Origin: Chaetomium olivaceum
Lineage: Eukaryota; Ascomycota; Sordariomycetes; Sordariales; Chaetomiaceae
Assembly (NCBI GenBank): GCA_039881045.1
Contig: JAYWVB010000041.1
Span: 244,937 to 308,936 of the forward strand
Length of the DNA stretch: 64,000 bases
Direction of reading: 5' to 3'
A program made the position numbers and the translations under genes. Every line of letters begins with the position of its first letter. Within the stretch, counting starts at the first letter, position 1. This document shows positions 46,214 to 57,897 of this stretch, piece by piece. The notes under the pieces were generated by a model that saw only the letters and a program-made list of their open reading frames with translations, had not been told where the DNA came from and searched no databases.

Positions 46214-46360
46214 GTGAGCTTTGCTTCCACGTTCAATTAACAATACTAGCTAGTACCTTCATTGGTTCCCCGTACATCTAACACAATAATAATTGTCGAA
46301 GTAACGGTCGTATAAAAGAGTTTCCCCTTCATGCCAAGGGCATTGTAAGTGAACGTTACT

Positions 46361-47290
46361 CTATGTGCTCCACTCGCTGCCGTCACTATCATAGCTGCTC
46401 GTCCCTTTGCCCTTAGTAAAGACGGCGTCCATCGTATCCACATCTACCTCCTCCACACTGAAACTATCTCCATCTCCTAGTACCACGATTTCACGTGTCA
46501 TTTTCCGTGTGCGAGCATGAAGACCTGTATGTCTCAACTCTGCCCCCAGGGCCATGGGAACAAGGGGTGGCGAGAGTCCCAATGCCTCCGAACTCATTCG
46601 GCGAGTAGTCATACGGGGTTTTTCAATAACAACCTTCTTGGCTTCAGCGCCAGCCCTCGTTTTCTTTCCGGGAGCCATCGCCGGCTTGCCCTTTTTCACC
46701 GGCTTATTTTTGGCGGATCCCGTCACAACTCGTTTGAGTGGCCGCCCACCCCACTGCGTAGCTACCTCGTTTAGCCTCTCCCATATCTTCTCCCTCGCGG
46801 TCACCCTGCTCGTGCCGTGCTTGAGCAGCTCTTCATATTCGGTGTGGACGTGTCGGATGTGCGCGCGCACCGCGAGCTTCACCCTGTCCTGCAGGGCCAC
46901 CGTCCCAGTCCTCCCCACGCGCCGGCTGTGCTTCTTGAGCGAGTGCTTGAGGATCTGCGGGACCTCGGACTTAGGGATCTTAGGAAAGAGTTTCACTATG
47001 GCGTCCTCAAAGTCATTCTCAATGGCTGCATCCCGTTTCTGGACCGCCTCTGCTCGCTGCGCTGCGGTTGCGTTGTCGTCGTCCATGACGGTATTGTGGA
47101 CGTAAGCGGGACATCGTAAGCCCGTTGGCTTTCCTTTCTTGTTGACAACGACATAAAGGGTCTTCTCTACTTCATGTGTCTTCTTGCGGCAGTTTTTGGT
47201 GATGTAGACGTTGCCTTTGGGGACGAATCTATAGCCTTTTGGCATGGGCTCATGTGCTAGGACCTCGAGCTCGTCGTGGTGTCCTGCCAT
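46361..47290 (-). CDS. DUF2293 domain protein
   Basis: Single-exon gene, 309 residues, ATG at 47290. The central part (about residues 75-180) matches the fungal DUF2293 pattern: a helical segment with F-P-K-I-P, then R-V-K-L-A-V-R-A-H-I-R-H-V-H-T-E-Y-E-E-L-L, A-R-E-K-I-W and a closing W-G-G. The Lys/Arg-rich stretch after it may be a nuclear localisation signal, and the C-terminus is acidic. Function of the family is not known to me; a nuclear role is only inferred. Confidence 0.8.
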   Translation of the reverse strand: MAGHHDELEVLAHEPMPKGYRFVPKGNVYITKNCRKKTHEVEKTLYVVVNKKGKPTGLRCPAYVHNTVMDDDNATAAQRAEAVQKRDAAIENDFEDAIVKLFPKIPKSEVPQILKHSLKKHSRRVGRTGTVALQDRVKLAVRAHIRHVHTEYEELLKHGTSRVTAREKIWERLNEVATQWGGRPLKRVVTGSAKNKPVKKGKPAMAPGKKTRAGAEAKKVVIEKPRMTTRRMSSEALGLSPPLVPMALGAELRHTGLHARTRKMTREIVVLGDGDSFSVEEVDVDTMDAVFTKGKGTSSYDSDGSEWST

Positions 47291-48397
47291 GCTGACCGGT
47301 TTCGTCTCTTAGTATGTGATGGTAATTGCCCGAATGGTAAGGCTTGGTCCCAACGGTTTATACTGAGCTTCCACCATGCAAATACCTTTAGTTTCGTAAG
47401 CGAATTGTACAGTCGTAGTCTTTAGTGCATTGGCAAGAAGTGTGGTTTCCTTCATGTATCTTATGCGAACCAGACTTCATCCAAGTTTTGAGCTCTCTCA
47501 CCTTTGTCTTGAATCGGCACCCCAACAAAGCGCATCCGAGCTCAATGGGTCGGCTCAAAACGGGCTTTGTCACAATCGCTGGTCACAAACGCTACTGGGC
47601 AGCTACTTCGAAGGTAAGTCTTTGTAAAAGTCCACATCCAGCGCTTCTTCAATGACATCCTCTTACAGAAAGCGTCAGCGAGGCGAATGTCGACCACAGC
47701 CACAAAAGCGCCGTTTTATGTTGTTGAACGCGGTGCTCAGTTGGTTTATTTTCCGGCGAATGACCCCTGGAAGTCAATTTAACCCTAACCCCGGTCGCTG
47801 CACCAACCGGGTGGGCTCGGAGGGTGTCGTGTCCGAATTGTAGGACGAAATGAAAAGTAATCTAGCATATTTAAAGAAGTTATCCGTTTTCCGTTGATAT
47901 TTCTTTTGCTTCGTTTATATATATTTTTATATGTTTGTTCTCTCAGTTCTTCTATTCTTTTCTTGTATTCTTCTCTTTTTCTTTTAATCTCTTTCGTTTC
48001 TATTTTTTTTGAGTTTGTTTTCCCAGTTCCGCTTCTATTTTTTATTTTTGTTGTTTTCTTCGCTTTTTTATAATTTCTTTTACACAAACTTATTTTCTTG
48101 TGGAGTTCGGCTTTTTTTTGGCCAGACGGTGGCGTGGCACCTTCTCTCGAGTCCGGACCCCGCCTCCCTCGGTGCGATATCCCGACATAAAGAAGCAAGG
48201 AAGGCACGTCGTCTCCTGTCTCTCGGGAGAGTCCACCGTGCTTACCACACAAACCGTATCCACTATCAAGATATGGTCACAAGTCTTCCGTCTAATTCAA
48301 CAATTTTAAACACTTTGTTTTCGTTGCCACTAGCATCACGCAGCGTGAAATGTAATTGTTTGAATTCAATTCAGTTATGGATGACCCCAACAAATCC
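47291..48397. other. Spacer with AT-rich pyrimidine tract
   Basis: No gene supported. At about 47880-48120 the plus strand is strongly T-rich (runs of TTTTCT), unlike the flanks. The opposite strand reads as a Lys-rich open frame (47785-48252) without any domain. A telomere-like AACCCTAACC occurs near 47781. Confidence 0.5.
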
Positions 48398-49978
48398 TCA
48401 GCCTCCTAGACCCTCCTTATCTTTCCGTGATTTGAAAAGCGCGGTCGTTTTGGCCTTCAACTCGTCATATCCTTGCTTCCACTCCTCCGAATGAGCCAGC
48501 ATTGGCGGCTCTCCAATCTCCGCGCCATACCTGTTAACCCAGTCCACAAGCTGCTGCACGTACGCAACCTCAAGACCAACTCCATGCAGAGAGTGGAATC
48601 CCCGACCGAGTCCCTTCTCCTCCACACGCCTTTTGTACTCCCGCCGCATCTCTTCTCGGCCTGGCAATCGGGCCTTGTCGGCGAATACCCGAGCAAGAGC
48701 CTGCGCTTGGAAATCGAACAGAGAGAATGTTGCCACGTAGTAGGGCACGCCGACAAATGCCAGCGTGGGGTCGTTGATGTAGAATATGTCATGGTGAAGA
48801 TTATGCGCCATGGTGCCGTCTGAGGTCACCAGGAGATCCTCGCCGGCTGCAGTAATGGGAGTGTCGTCCGAGTGAAGGGACGACAGGAAGGGGTAGGACG
48901 TGATATACCCTGTCGCCAGCAACACATGATGGATATTCTCCAGAACTCTTCCATCTTTGAGGACAACGAATCCGGGTATTTCCGCCTTGGTTTCAATCTG
49001 CCCGTCGCCAGTGGAAGCGTTGTGGGCCTCGAACTTGGCTACCTCCGCAACCCGAACCACGCTCGCAGGCAGCATAGATACGGGTAGGTCAAACATGCCG
49101 CCGCGCACGCTTTGGTATGTGTTGGCGGCCACACCACCGAGCTCACGGCAAATATCCATAGCGGATACTCCAGCGCCAACGACCAGCACATTCTGATCCC
49201 GGTATGTCTCTGGGGAACGGTATTGCTTGGAGTGAATAATCCGGGAAGGATACCTCGATTTCCACTCCATGAGCCCTTCAGTTTCAGGAATTCGGGGCAT
49301 GTTGTAGTGCCCTGATGCAACCACCACTAGGTCAAAATGCGAGATTCTCTCGGAAAGCTGGGGGCCCGTGTCTCCCTTTTCCAGCGAGATTAGTCGCAGT
49401 TCCCACTTGGTGCCGTCGGCCGTTTTTCGCACTTCATCCACTCGAGTGTGAAATGACGTGACGTCGTCCACGCCGTGGTCCTTCGCCAGTATTTGGACAT
49501 ACTCCTCGAGGTATCTTTGGCTAACGAAGGGTTCGGTTCCTTCCGGCCACGACCCCAAAGTGCTAGTCATGAGATGTGTCGGAACGTTGTTCTTCAAGCC
49601 TGCGTAGCAAGGCCCAGGTGGCGCGAAATGCACCTCGAGGTCGGCAACAGCACGGCTATCTTCCTTGTCCACGCCTTCGCCGCCATCGTTATGGTATTCT
49701 GGTGGAGGCGTGGCGTACGTGAACTCTCCTGGCTGCGATAGTTGATAATCGCCTGTCGAGGGCATGCCGTTGGGGTATGGCGGGTCCTCCGAAATTCGCC
49801 CATCGTAGTGCCAGACGCCACCAGCAACTCCTGAGCGCTCAAATACGGCTACTCGGAGTCCCTGCTTCAACAGATGCGCAGCGGCGCAGACGCCGCTGAT
49901 TCCGGCGCCGATGACGGCTACCGTTTTGCCCGGGCCGAAAGCATGGTGTTCGTGGTTATCGGGCATGGAGGAGGGCAT
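48398..49978 (-). CDS. Flavin-containing monooxygenase
   Basis: Single-exon gene of 526 residues, ATG at 49978 (the codon at 49984 is TTG). FAD-binding motif V-I-G-A-G-I-S-G lies near residue 25, and a second nucleotide-binding GxGxxG (V-V-G-A-G-V-S-A-M-D) near the middle binds NADPH. The FMO identifying region reads S-G-H-Y-N-M-P-R-I-P, and the ATG-containing L-L-A-T-G-Y motif follows. It catalyses NADPH-dependent oxygenation of nucleophilic N or S groups; the substrate cannot be read. The next gene, 830 bases away and divergent, is a TauD-type dioxygenase, suggesting a shared promoter and related substrates. Confidence 0.9.
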   Translation of the reverse strand: MPSSMPDNHEHHAFGPGKTVAVIGAGISGVCAAAHLLKQGLRVAVFERSGVAGGVWHYDGRISEDPPYPNGMPSTGDYQLSQPGEFTYATPPPEYHNDGGEGVDKEDSRAVADLEVHFAPPGPCYAGLKNNVPTHLMTSTLGSWPEGTEPFVSQRYLEEYVQILAKDHGVDDVTSFHTRVDEVRKTADGTKWELRLISLEKGDTGPQLSERISHFDLVVVASGHYNMPRIPETEGLMEWKSRYPSRIIHSKQYRSPETYRDQNVLVVGAGVSAMDICRELGGVAANTYQSVRGGMFDLPVSMLPASVVRVAEVAKFEAHNASTGDGQIETKAEIPGFVVLKDGRVLENIHHVLLATGYITSYPFLSSLHSDDTPITAAGEDLLVTSDGTMAHNLHHDIFYINDPTLAFVGVPYYVATFSLFDFQAQALARVFADKARLPGREEMRREYKRRVEEKGLGRGFHSLHGVGLEVAYVQQLVDWVNRYGAEIGEPPMLAHSEEWKQGYDELKAKTTALFKSRKDKEGLGG

Positions 49979-50808
49979 CGTCAAAATTGGCTGGCGGGTG
50001 AGGCTGGAATAAATTATCGGCTTGCTTCAATGCCTAGAGGCAGCGCGCGTGATGCATGCAAAATTGGTTTGCTTCGTTGTGAGTAGCTGTTTTACGATGT
50101 GAGTTAGAAATGGGCCATTGGGAGTAGAAATAGGTGGTAGAGATGGGCCTGATGCACGTGTATCGGAGCTGGAGTCCGAGATAATATGGATGCCACGTAC
50201 ACAGGATGTTGATAGCCATGACTTGACAACGCTCACCGAGGGGGGGCAAACATACCTTCATCCGATCTCTTGCGTGGTAATCCCAAGGATCGCGAACCGA
50301 CCATGCCCGTTGACGTATAACCCTCTAATGGCCAACTGCAGATAGCAGGCAACAGGGCACATGATGCCTTGCGGACGAATGCTGCTGGGGTACATGTCAT
50401 GGATAGATATTAAGGTAGATGCATAGCCCGAGTCACTGCAAACCTTACTAGAAACCACCACTCAAAGCGTGGGGGCATACCATCAGGTATGTATCCCTTT
50501 ACGAGTACCTACTCGGTACAGTACCTTACCCCGCGAGGTGAGCTTGTTTCGCAATATGGGGTGCGTATTAGACAATCGATATCTGCATGATTATCCTGTT
50601 CTTGGTGCTCATGCTTGATAATCACCAGTTAAACCCGGGATACACTCCATCCGAAATATCAATGGTGGAAATAAACTAAACGGCATGTGCCCCTCAACAT
50701 AAGAGCGAAGCCGCCAGCCCTAGAAACCTTATACCGTTCGCTGAGTTCACAAGCGACGAGTACCGTCGACAACTTCATCTAGCATACGTCATCACAAAAC
50801 GCAACCGA
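49979..50808. promoter_or_regulatory. Divergent promoter of FMO and TauD genes
   Basis: 830 bases between two divergently transcribed oxygenase genes; no open gene. A common regulatory region is inferred from orientation only. Confidence 0.4.
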
Positions 50809-52111
50809 ATGGCACCCGCACCTATTATCGAGTCCATTGTGGACACAATTCAACCTAAGAAGGACACTCTTGACCTCCCATATTTGGCACATCGACGGCT
50901 GACAAAGGCCGATATTGATTTGTCCGGGGGCTATCCATACCGGCCGGCCGCACCTTTGTATCTGCAAGATGTGTACAAAATTCGGAACGACGACCGGCCG
51001 TATGAAGACGCTGGGGCGAGGGCTGACAAGCAGAAGAAGCACCTGTTATCTGCCGCAACAAAGGTTACCGACTTGACCACCCACATCGGGACGGAAATTG
51101 AGGGACTCCAGCTCAAAGACCTCACCCCCGAGCAACGAGATGAGCTAGCGCTACTAATTGGGGAGAGAAGCGTGGTCTTCTTCCGGAGTCAGGAGATCAC
51201 CCCGCAGCAGCAAAAGGAGCTCGGGGAGTGGTTCGGGGAGGTTGAGATTCATGTGAGTACAATGGAGAGTGATGTGGCCGGTTGCCGCTACAGCTCAGTG
51301 CAGAATCTGATGTGCTACGTAGCCTCAGGTTCCCCAGGTCCCTGGCGTGCCTGGTGTCACCGTCATATGGCCGGACCTCTTTGCTCAGGAAAACGCAGCC
51401 AGCTTCCGCAAGCCAGGTGGCGCTTCATCGTGGCACGCCGACCTCGTGCACGAACGGCAGCCCGCAGGGATCACACACCTACACAATGACACGGTGCCGC
51501 CAGTGGGAGGTGACACTCTCTGGGCGTCGGGTTACGGCGCCTATGAAAAGCTCTCGCCCGAATTCCGCAAGTTTATTGACGGGAAGCAGGCCATCTATCG
51601 CTCCGCCCACTCATATTTGGACCGCGGAAATCCAACTGCCGGCCCCAAGCACATCGAGCGCACTCATCCGCTAGTCCGTGTTCATCCAGCCACGGGTTGG
51701 AAAGCCCTCTGGGTCAACCGGGCCATGACGGTGCGCATCGTGGGGTTGGACAAGGCTGAGAGTGACCTGGTCCTGAACTACCTGTACGATGTTTTCGAGA
51801 AAAGTGTCGACATACAGGTGCGATTCAAGTGGACACCGGGTACGAGTGCGCTCTGGGACAACAGGTAAGCGAACGCGCCTCGTGCGAAGATTTTGTGTGC
51901 CACTGTCTAGCTGTGTCAACAAACAGCGGCTAACTGGGACAGAATCACCATCCACAACGCAAGCTGGGACTATGGCGGGAGACACCCCCGCCATGGCACT
52001 CGCGTGACCTCCCTTGCCGAAGTCCCCTACTTTGATCCCAGCGCTCCAACCCGTCGTCAAGCCCTAGGTTTACTTGACGACGACGAGAAGGAAGCTTTAG
52101 GGGTTGAATGA
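50809..52111 (+). CDS. TauD/TfdA-family 2-oxoglutarate dioxygenase
   Basis: Fe(II)/2-oxoglutarate dioxygenase, by family likely acting on sulfonates such as taurine or on related acids. Three exons (50809-51252, 51329-51864, 51943-52111) encode 382 residues. The iron ligands are H184 and D186 in S-W-H-A-D-L and H331 in T-I-H-N-A. R343 or R347 in R-H-G-T-R-V-T would bind 2-oxoglutarate. The N-terminal half contains the fungal extension with G-G-Y-P-Y-R-P-A-A-P-L and the V-V-F-F-R-S-Q strand. The C-terminus F-D-P-S-A-P-T-R-R-Q-A-L-G-L is typical of fungal members. Both introns are GT..AG and in phase. Confidence 0.9.
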
Positions 52112-52343
52112 AGGTTGAGTCATTCTACATGGGCATGTTTGGACATTGTGACCAGCGGTGCAGCGGAATGTATAACAACGGAAACCAATACAGACTACCG
52201 CCGCGCCAAGCAGTTGTCTCCTTCCACCTTTACCAGGTACCTAGTTTGAATGTTAATGTCGTTCTCTATTCCATAGCGCTCCCCGTTCATATCTTCAGTC
52301 TAGTTCCAACATTCTCAATTACACCCGGTAGCAACACGTTTTC

Positions 52344-53638
52344 CTACACTAGTCGTGCCTCGATGAGGCTGTCTGTCCCCAGCTTCGGCCTCCCAACCAG
52401 CGCCGTGATCCTGAGCCTTGAATCGACGCTGGTAAACAATTCCTGCCAATCTTCGTATGATCGCTCCTGAGCATTGAACATGGACAGCATGACTATGTCC
52501 AGGGGCGAACTTGGGCTTCTTGCGTCTTGGGCATCGTGTTGGGCTCCGGCAGAACAATGTCGCAAATCAGGAGACGGCTATCGGAGCCCATGGCTTCGAC
52601 GATCGGTTTGAGTATCCGTCGACAATACGAGTCTGGCCAGTTGTGCATGATGTTTCTCAGAAAGTAGACGGCTGCCTTTCTGCATGTTTCAGGTTGCGGT
52701 TCGAAGAAGCTGTGCGGGCAGAATTGGACCCGGTCAGATACGCCCGCTGATTGTTGAAGGATGCTGGACTCCTCGGCCAGGTCGCCAAAGTCCTGGACTT
52801 GAAACCTCAGGAAAGCGTGCTTTTGCGCAACAGCCGTGGAAATATGCCCTATCCCACCACCAACGTCAACAACGAGCGAGCCGACCGGCAGCGTCTCCCA
52901 TGCGTAAGCGCGAGCAATGGACTCGGCCGTATCTGCCTCGATGCCGCTGGCGAAGGCGTCGACGAACTGACCAAACTTAATCATATGGTCTGGGTGCTTC
53001 TCCTTGTAATCGAAGAAGGTATCTTTGAATGCAAGACTGAAAGCTGCGTTCCGGGGCTCGGCAGCGTCGGCTGAGCCCGTGTGCGTTTCCACCGCTTCAA
53101 CAAGCTTGGCTACAGAGGGCATCATCTCGGAATGCCGAAACCATACACATGCCCTCATCTTTGGATCGGTGGCCAGTGTCTTGGACCAGGCTGTGTGAGC
53201 GATAAACCCTCGCCGTGGCTCAGTGAAATAGTAGTTTGCGGCTGCCATGCGTAAAAACCGCGCCAGCAACCCCTTATCGAGCCCCGTCTTGGCCGACAGT
53301 TCACTCATCCCAATCTCCCCACGCAAGGGGACCTGCTGCGGTACGCTGAAGTGGCAAAGGACTTGCATTGCGCCAACAAGATAGATATCTTTGAAGTAGA
53401 AGAGACGAGTTGTTTCGCTTGGCCCCACGGCCAGTGTATGGACTGCTTTTGATGCCTCTATTAGTGCGTGCCTTGCCGCTGATAGGTCCTCATCTGCTTC
53501 GGGTATGGGATGTGAAGGGCCATCTGCGTCGAAGGATGGCTGCGGAAGGCCGGTGGACTTGAGGCGTTCGACTATTATTGACGTGTTGCGGGATATCTCC
53601 TCCGCGAGCTTCGAAAGAAGGGGCGTGGATGAAGGCAT
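52344..53638 (-). CDS. SAM-dependent O-methyltransferase (one frame break)
   Basis: Fungal O-methyltransferase of the plant COMT-like type, about 432 residues, ATG at 53638. An N-terminal helical dimerisation region is followed by the winged-helix part and the SAM-binding motif L-V-V-D-V-G-G-G-I-G-H. The catalytic-His region reads F-L-R-N-I-M-H-N-W-P-D. Near 52507-52513 the frame shifts. Upstream reads P-K-T-Q-E-A-Q and the last 60 residues (P-L-D-I-V-M-L-S-M-F-N ... E-R-S-Y-E-D-W) continue in another frame, as if one base were missing. It is convergent with the TauD gene (3' ends about 230 bases apart). Such enzymes tailor secondary metabolites; the substrate is unknown. Confidence 0.85.
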
Positions 53639-54160
53639 GTCTGTGTACCGGGCACACTGATGGATTACCGTTGCGTTATGTGATATTTGGGACAACTTAT
53701 GATGCTCTTGGAGAAACGTTGCCTGCTCAAAGCAACTGTTCTCGAAAACGGAGACCCTCGCCAATTAGCGCCCGCTCCGCCCCGGACCTCCGGTTGGGGC
53801 GAGGACCTGCTAGATCCTCATTCCTCATCCAACTCAAACTGCCAGCAATTAGAGCACTCTTATTTGGCCACATTTGGCCCGGGAAGCGTCCAACTTGACT
53901 CTTTTCCATGTATCAGAGAAAGGTCACCGACTATTATATTGTCAAAAGCTATGGTATTGGCAAGTTTGCGGCCTCCTTCCTCGCACGCAGGCCGCTCGGC
54001 AATAGACCTAACGTAGTTATCAAACTTCCCATCCCTGCTAGCCATGTAGGTAGTAAACCCTGCTGCATCACGGTGACGTGAAGTCTCCGTATTCCACAAA
54101 CCCGCGCACCAAGCGAAGCTTAACATGGGTGCCGTGGGGGCGCTCTGCCAACGGGATGTC

Positions 54161-57100
54161 TCACTCGTCCTCCGTATCCGGGTTCATGTCCTCCTCGCTC
54201 TCCTCGTCCTGCGCTTCTCCAGCCCCTTCAGATCGGCTTATAGGCCTGTCAATGCTCCCAACCGTAGCCTCCGTATCAGAGGCCCCCTCATAATCGCTGT
54301 CCTCTTCATCCCCCTCCTCATCGCCGCTCGAACTATCCGCCCTGTCGGTATCGCCGTCGGTATCGCCGTCGGTGTCGCCGCCGGTGTCGCTACTGCTTTC
54401 GTCGTCACTTTCCACGCCTAATTCGCTCTCTTCATCGCTGATATCGTCCAACCTGGTCAGCTCAAGCATCTCTCGGTCGATGCTCCCATCGTCGTCATGT
54501 GTTAGGTGCGAGCTCGCACCATCCCCCACGACCGATCCAATGGTTTCCCTTTTTCTAGCCTGCATCCCTAGGATGATTTCGTCCATCGATCCTGCGGCAA
54601 CTAGTTTTGCCGTGCAGACTTGTTTGGTTTGCCCAATACGATGAACGCGCGCGAATGCTTGACGCTCCAAACCCTCGTGCCACCAGTGGTCGAAAACAAT
54701 GGCCCGGTTAGCGGCGGTCAGATTCAGCCCATGGGCGCCACAGCTGACCGATATGAGCTGGAATTATTTCAGCTAGTTGTACCTATGGAAGAGATTGAAG
54801 CCTTGACAATAGACGGAATAGTACTAACCATGACTTTGATATCAGGAACCTCCTGGAAGGCCCTGATACACATATCTTGGTCGTTTGACCCCATCTCCCC
54901 GCAGAGATAGACATACTTGAGCCCATTCTGGAAGAGCATCCTGCCCAAGATTGATAGCATCGGGATCCATTGGATGAATACTGCCATGCCACATTAGCTT
55001 TAGGTTTACTTGAGACTGTAACAACGGCAGCTTACTGATTATCTTGTCCTCAGGGGCCTCCTTTTGCCTAGATAACGAACCGAAATTAGCCATCCGTTCA
55101 AGTCTTCGTCTGCAGTTGATTTGTTTTTTATGTAAGGAAAACATGATCACGAGAGCTTACCACTCATTAACCAGAGCCATTGTTGCTCTCGTTTTGGCAC
55201 TGTGGGGGATGGGCTCCCAAGGGTGTTCATCACATGCTTGTAGAAACTCCGAAGCATTGCTGCGGATTTGTTCGTTTTCGTCTTTCTTCGTCCTGGTATG
55301 TCGAACCTTGCCTTTTTTGTCTTTTTTGTCTTTTTTGCTTTTCTTGGCCTTTCCTCTTCTTCTCTTGGCTTTTTCTGTTTGCCTAGCCGCGGCTGGAACC
55401 CAAACTCGTCATCGCCAGGTTTGCGGACCCTCTTTTCTCGCTTGGTTTTGCTAGATAGGGCCAGACCTGCGAATTTTTGTTTCATTTTTCGAAAGTAGGG
55501 AAGTGTGTGATGGTGGTATTCCTTGCCGGCTACGGATACGATGGCGCCTGGAGCTTTGCCGCAGCTCAGACAATGACGACCCTGCCTCGACTTTGCCTGG
55601 GTCTTTTTGACGCAAATTCTACAAAATGCATGGCCACACTAAAACTGGTTAGTATCGGTTTTAAGTAGACATACTGCTTGAATCGGGGAAGGGGTACGGG
55701 GGCAGAGAGCGGGCAAAATGGTGGTCACGGATCGCCCTTACATCTCCAATGCGAGGTTCGACCAAGGCATTGCGACACAGCCTACAGAAGTAGTAAGGCG
55801 CCGGAGTGTCCTCTGTTTCCAGTTTCTCTTGTACGGCGGTGCTTTGTTCCACGCCAGTGATTCCCGGTGCGAGGGGCCGTAGGACTTGATGGCTGATGTA
55901 TGTCGGCTCGACTAGAGCAGGATGCGAGGTAAAATACCTCAAATAGTTGAACCATTTCCTCAGCTCGCCCTTCGTAATGGGTTCGGATCCGTCGCCGGGT
56001 TTACGGTTCTTCGCTCGCTCTCGGAGCTGCTGGAGCTTCTCATTGGCGCGGCGGTATAAGTCGCTTTCAATCGGAGAGAACTCCACGGTGATGAGTTCCG
56101 TTGGACGGTTCTCGGGGATCTGGAGTATCGGCTGACCTAATAGTTTGTCCTGGACGCACCTACACTGGTAGTTAGCTGAAATGCTAGGTCAGGGGTCTAA
56201 TGTCGGCCTGCCACGGTGCTCACCGCCTCAAAGATATCTCTTGGTACAAATCTCTCAGCTTTTTTCTTTGCCCCTGCTGTAGACAATTAGCATTTAGCAG
56301 CCGCTGGTTCGTAAAGGGTAGGAGCCTCACATTCGTAATGTCTCCCATGTCGTCGTGGTACTCCCCAAAATCGCTGTACTTGGACCTGATGAAGTCGAGG
56401 TACGGGAAGAACTCTGTTTTAGATCTGGTTAATCATGGCTCTGGGTAAATTGGGGGTTGGGGATTGGGTAGAAGGGGGTGCTGTTGGCGGCGGTAAAAAT
56501 GACTAGGGGCACTCACCATCCGTATCGTTCGTTAAGGGAGTTCCGCTCAGGACCCAGCTGTATCTTCTAAGAAGAAGCCTGCACGCTCTTGAGGCTGTTC
56601 AAGGTTATTTTCGGGTCTCTGAGAAAGTTTACCGCTGTTCCTTACTCTGGCTGTTTCTGTTGCTAATGGCATGGGCCTCGTCAAGGACAACACGGTGCCA
56701 GTCGACTTCGAAAAGCACACCTCTGCTGTATTGACGTAGCTCATCTTTCCATGTTGCGTCTCCCTTGCGTTTCAGCCCTTCTATATATCGCAACTTGGCA
56801 GCACGAGGGATCTGGCGCTGGAGCTGGTTGTAGTTGGTTAAACTATAATGAGGAAAGTCAGTGTCGCTAACACTCCAGGAGAGACTTGGACATTTATATA
56901 GGGGGTTACAATTGCAGGGTATAATCATGGGGATTACTTACATGATAGTCGCTTCCTCCCATTGGGACCTGATCATGGCTGAACTAGCAGCATAAACATA
57001 GGCACGCTTCATTCTTTTGTGCGAGCAGTGAGCGTTAATTTCATCATACCACTGCGTTGTTAACCTCTTGGGGGTAATGATGAGGGTTTTCGATGCCTTC

Positions 57101-57897
57101 GAGCCTTTCCCAGGCATGTTCTGAGACATGCAAGCCAAAAGCTGGACCGTCTTCCCCAACCCCATCTCGTCGGCGAGTATTCCGCCTTTTGGGGCAGCTG
57201 GGTGGAGCTCCCGACTCAGCATCCAGCTCACACCGATCAGTTGGTGGTGGTAAAGCGATGTGCCGAAGTTGTCAAGCTGCCACTTCCCACCCACCAACTT
57301 GCACTTGCCTTGACCAAAAGACATGGCGGCATTGTAGATTCTATCGAGGTCTCCGCGGGCCTGTGGGTTGTCGAGATTGACATCCACCTTCAGAAACTGT
57401 CGTAGCTCTATGTCCTTGTCCGTGGGATGGAGGCCGTCACTCCGCATTGGGCTGTTGGGCTGTTCGACAGTTGATACCGTCGGGACATAACCGCTGGGTT
57501 CGGCGTCGTTTGGAAGCAAGTCGGGGCTCTCCGCCTGCGGCACTCTTGGCCCCTCGTTGGCGTGTTTTCCCCGGTGTCTCTTGGCGCGCTCATCGTTTCT
57601 AGTACCGCTATTGTGTTTTCGTTTGCTGTCCGTCTGGCCAGACTGCATCGAAATGGTATATGCCTCCTTCCAGTATTCTTTTGCGTTCTTTGGGCCCTTT
57701 GTTGCCATATCCCAACCCTCTAGCTCACCAAGTACTTGGGTTGAAGCGGGGGGGGCGTACAGCGAAGGGTTTCTGCTTGGAAAAGGGCTGATAAGAGGTG
57801 CTGCGATCGCTCGCGTGTCGATCGCTTGGCTGCTTCTACCCTCCTCTAAGGGAGGAGCAGCGACATCAACATTTGGCATCTGTTCTAGAGAGGCCAT
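54161..57897 (-). CDS. SNF2-family helicase with RING finger (RAD5/RAD16-like)
   Basis: Multi-exon gene (eight or more exons) starting at ATG 57897 and ending at 54161. The N-terminus is disordered and basic. The Snf2 core begins with G-I-L-A-D-E-M-G-L-G-K-T, then D-E-A-H and W-V-L-S-G-T-P-L. A C3HC4 RING is inserted between the two lobes: C-R-L-C then, after an intron, C-G-H-A-F-C-R-I-C and C-L-S-C-G. The second lobe carries G-L-N-L-T-A-A-N-R and R-V-H-R-I-G-Q-T-K. The tail is acidic with Gly/Asp/Thr repeats. Snf2 plus inserted RING defines the Rad5/Rad16/HLTF group, involved in DNA damage tolerance or global repair as ATPase plus ubiquitin ligase. Which member is uncertain, as no HIRAN domain was seen. 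Confidence 0.85.

Noticed and set aside
47785..48252. 155-residue Lys-rich minus-strand open frame as a retroelement gag fragment
   Set aside because: Low-complexity AT-rich reading, no zinc knuckle or RT motif, no LTRs or repeats seen.
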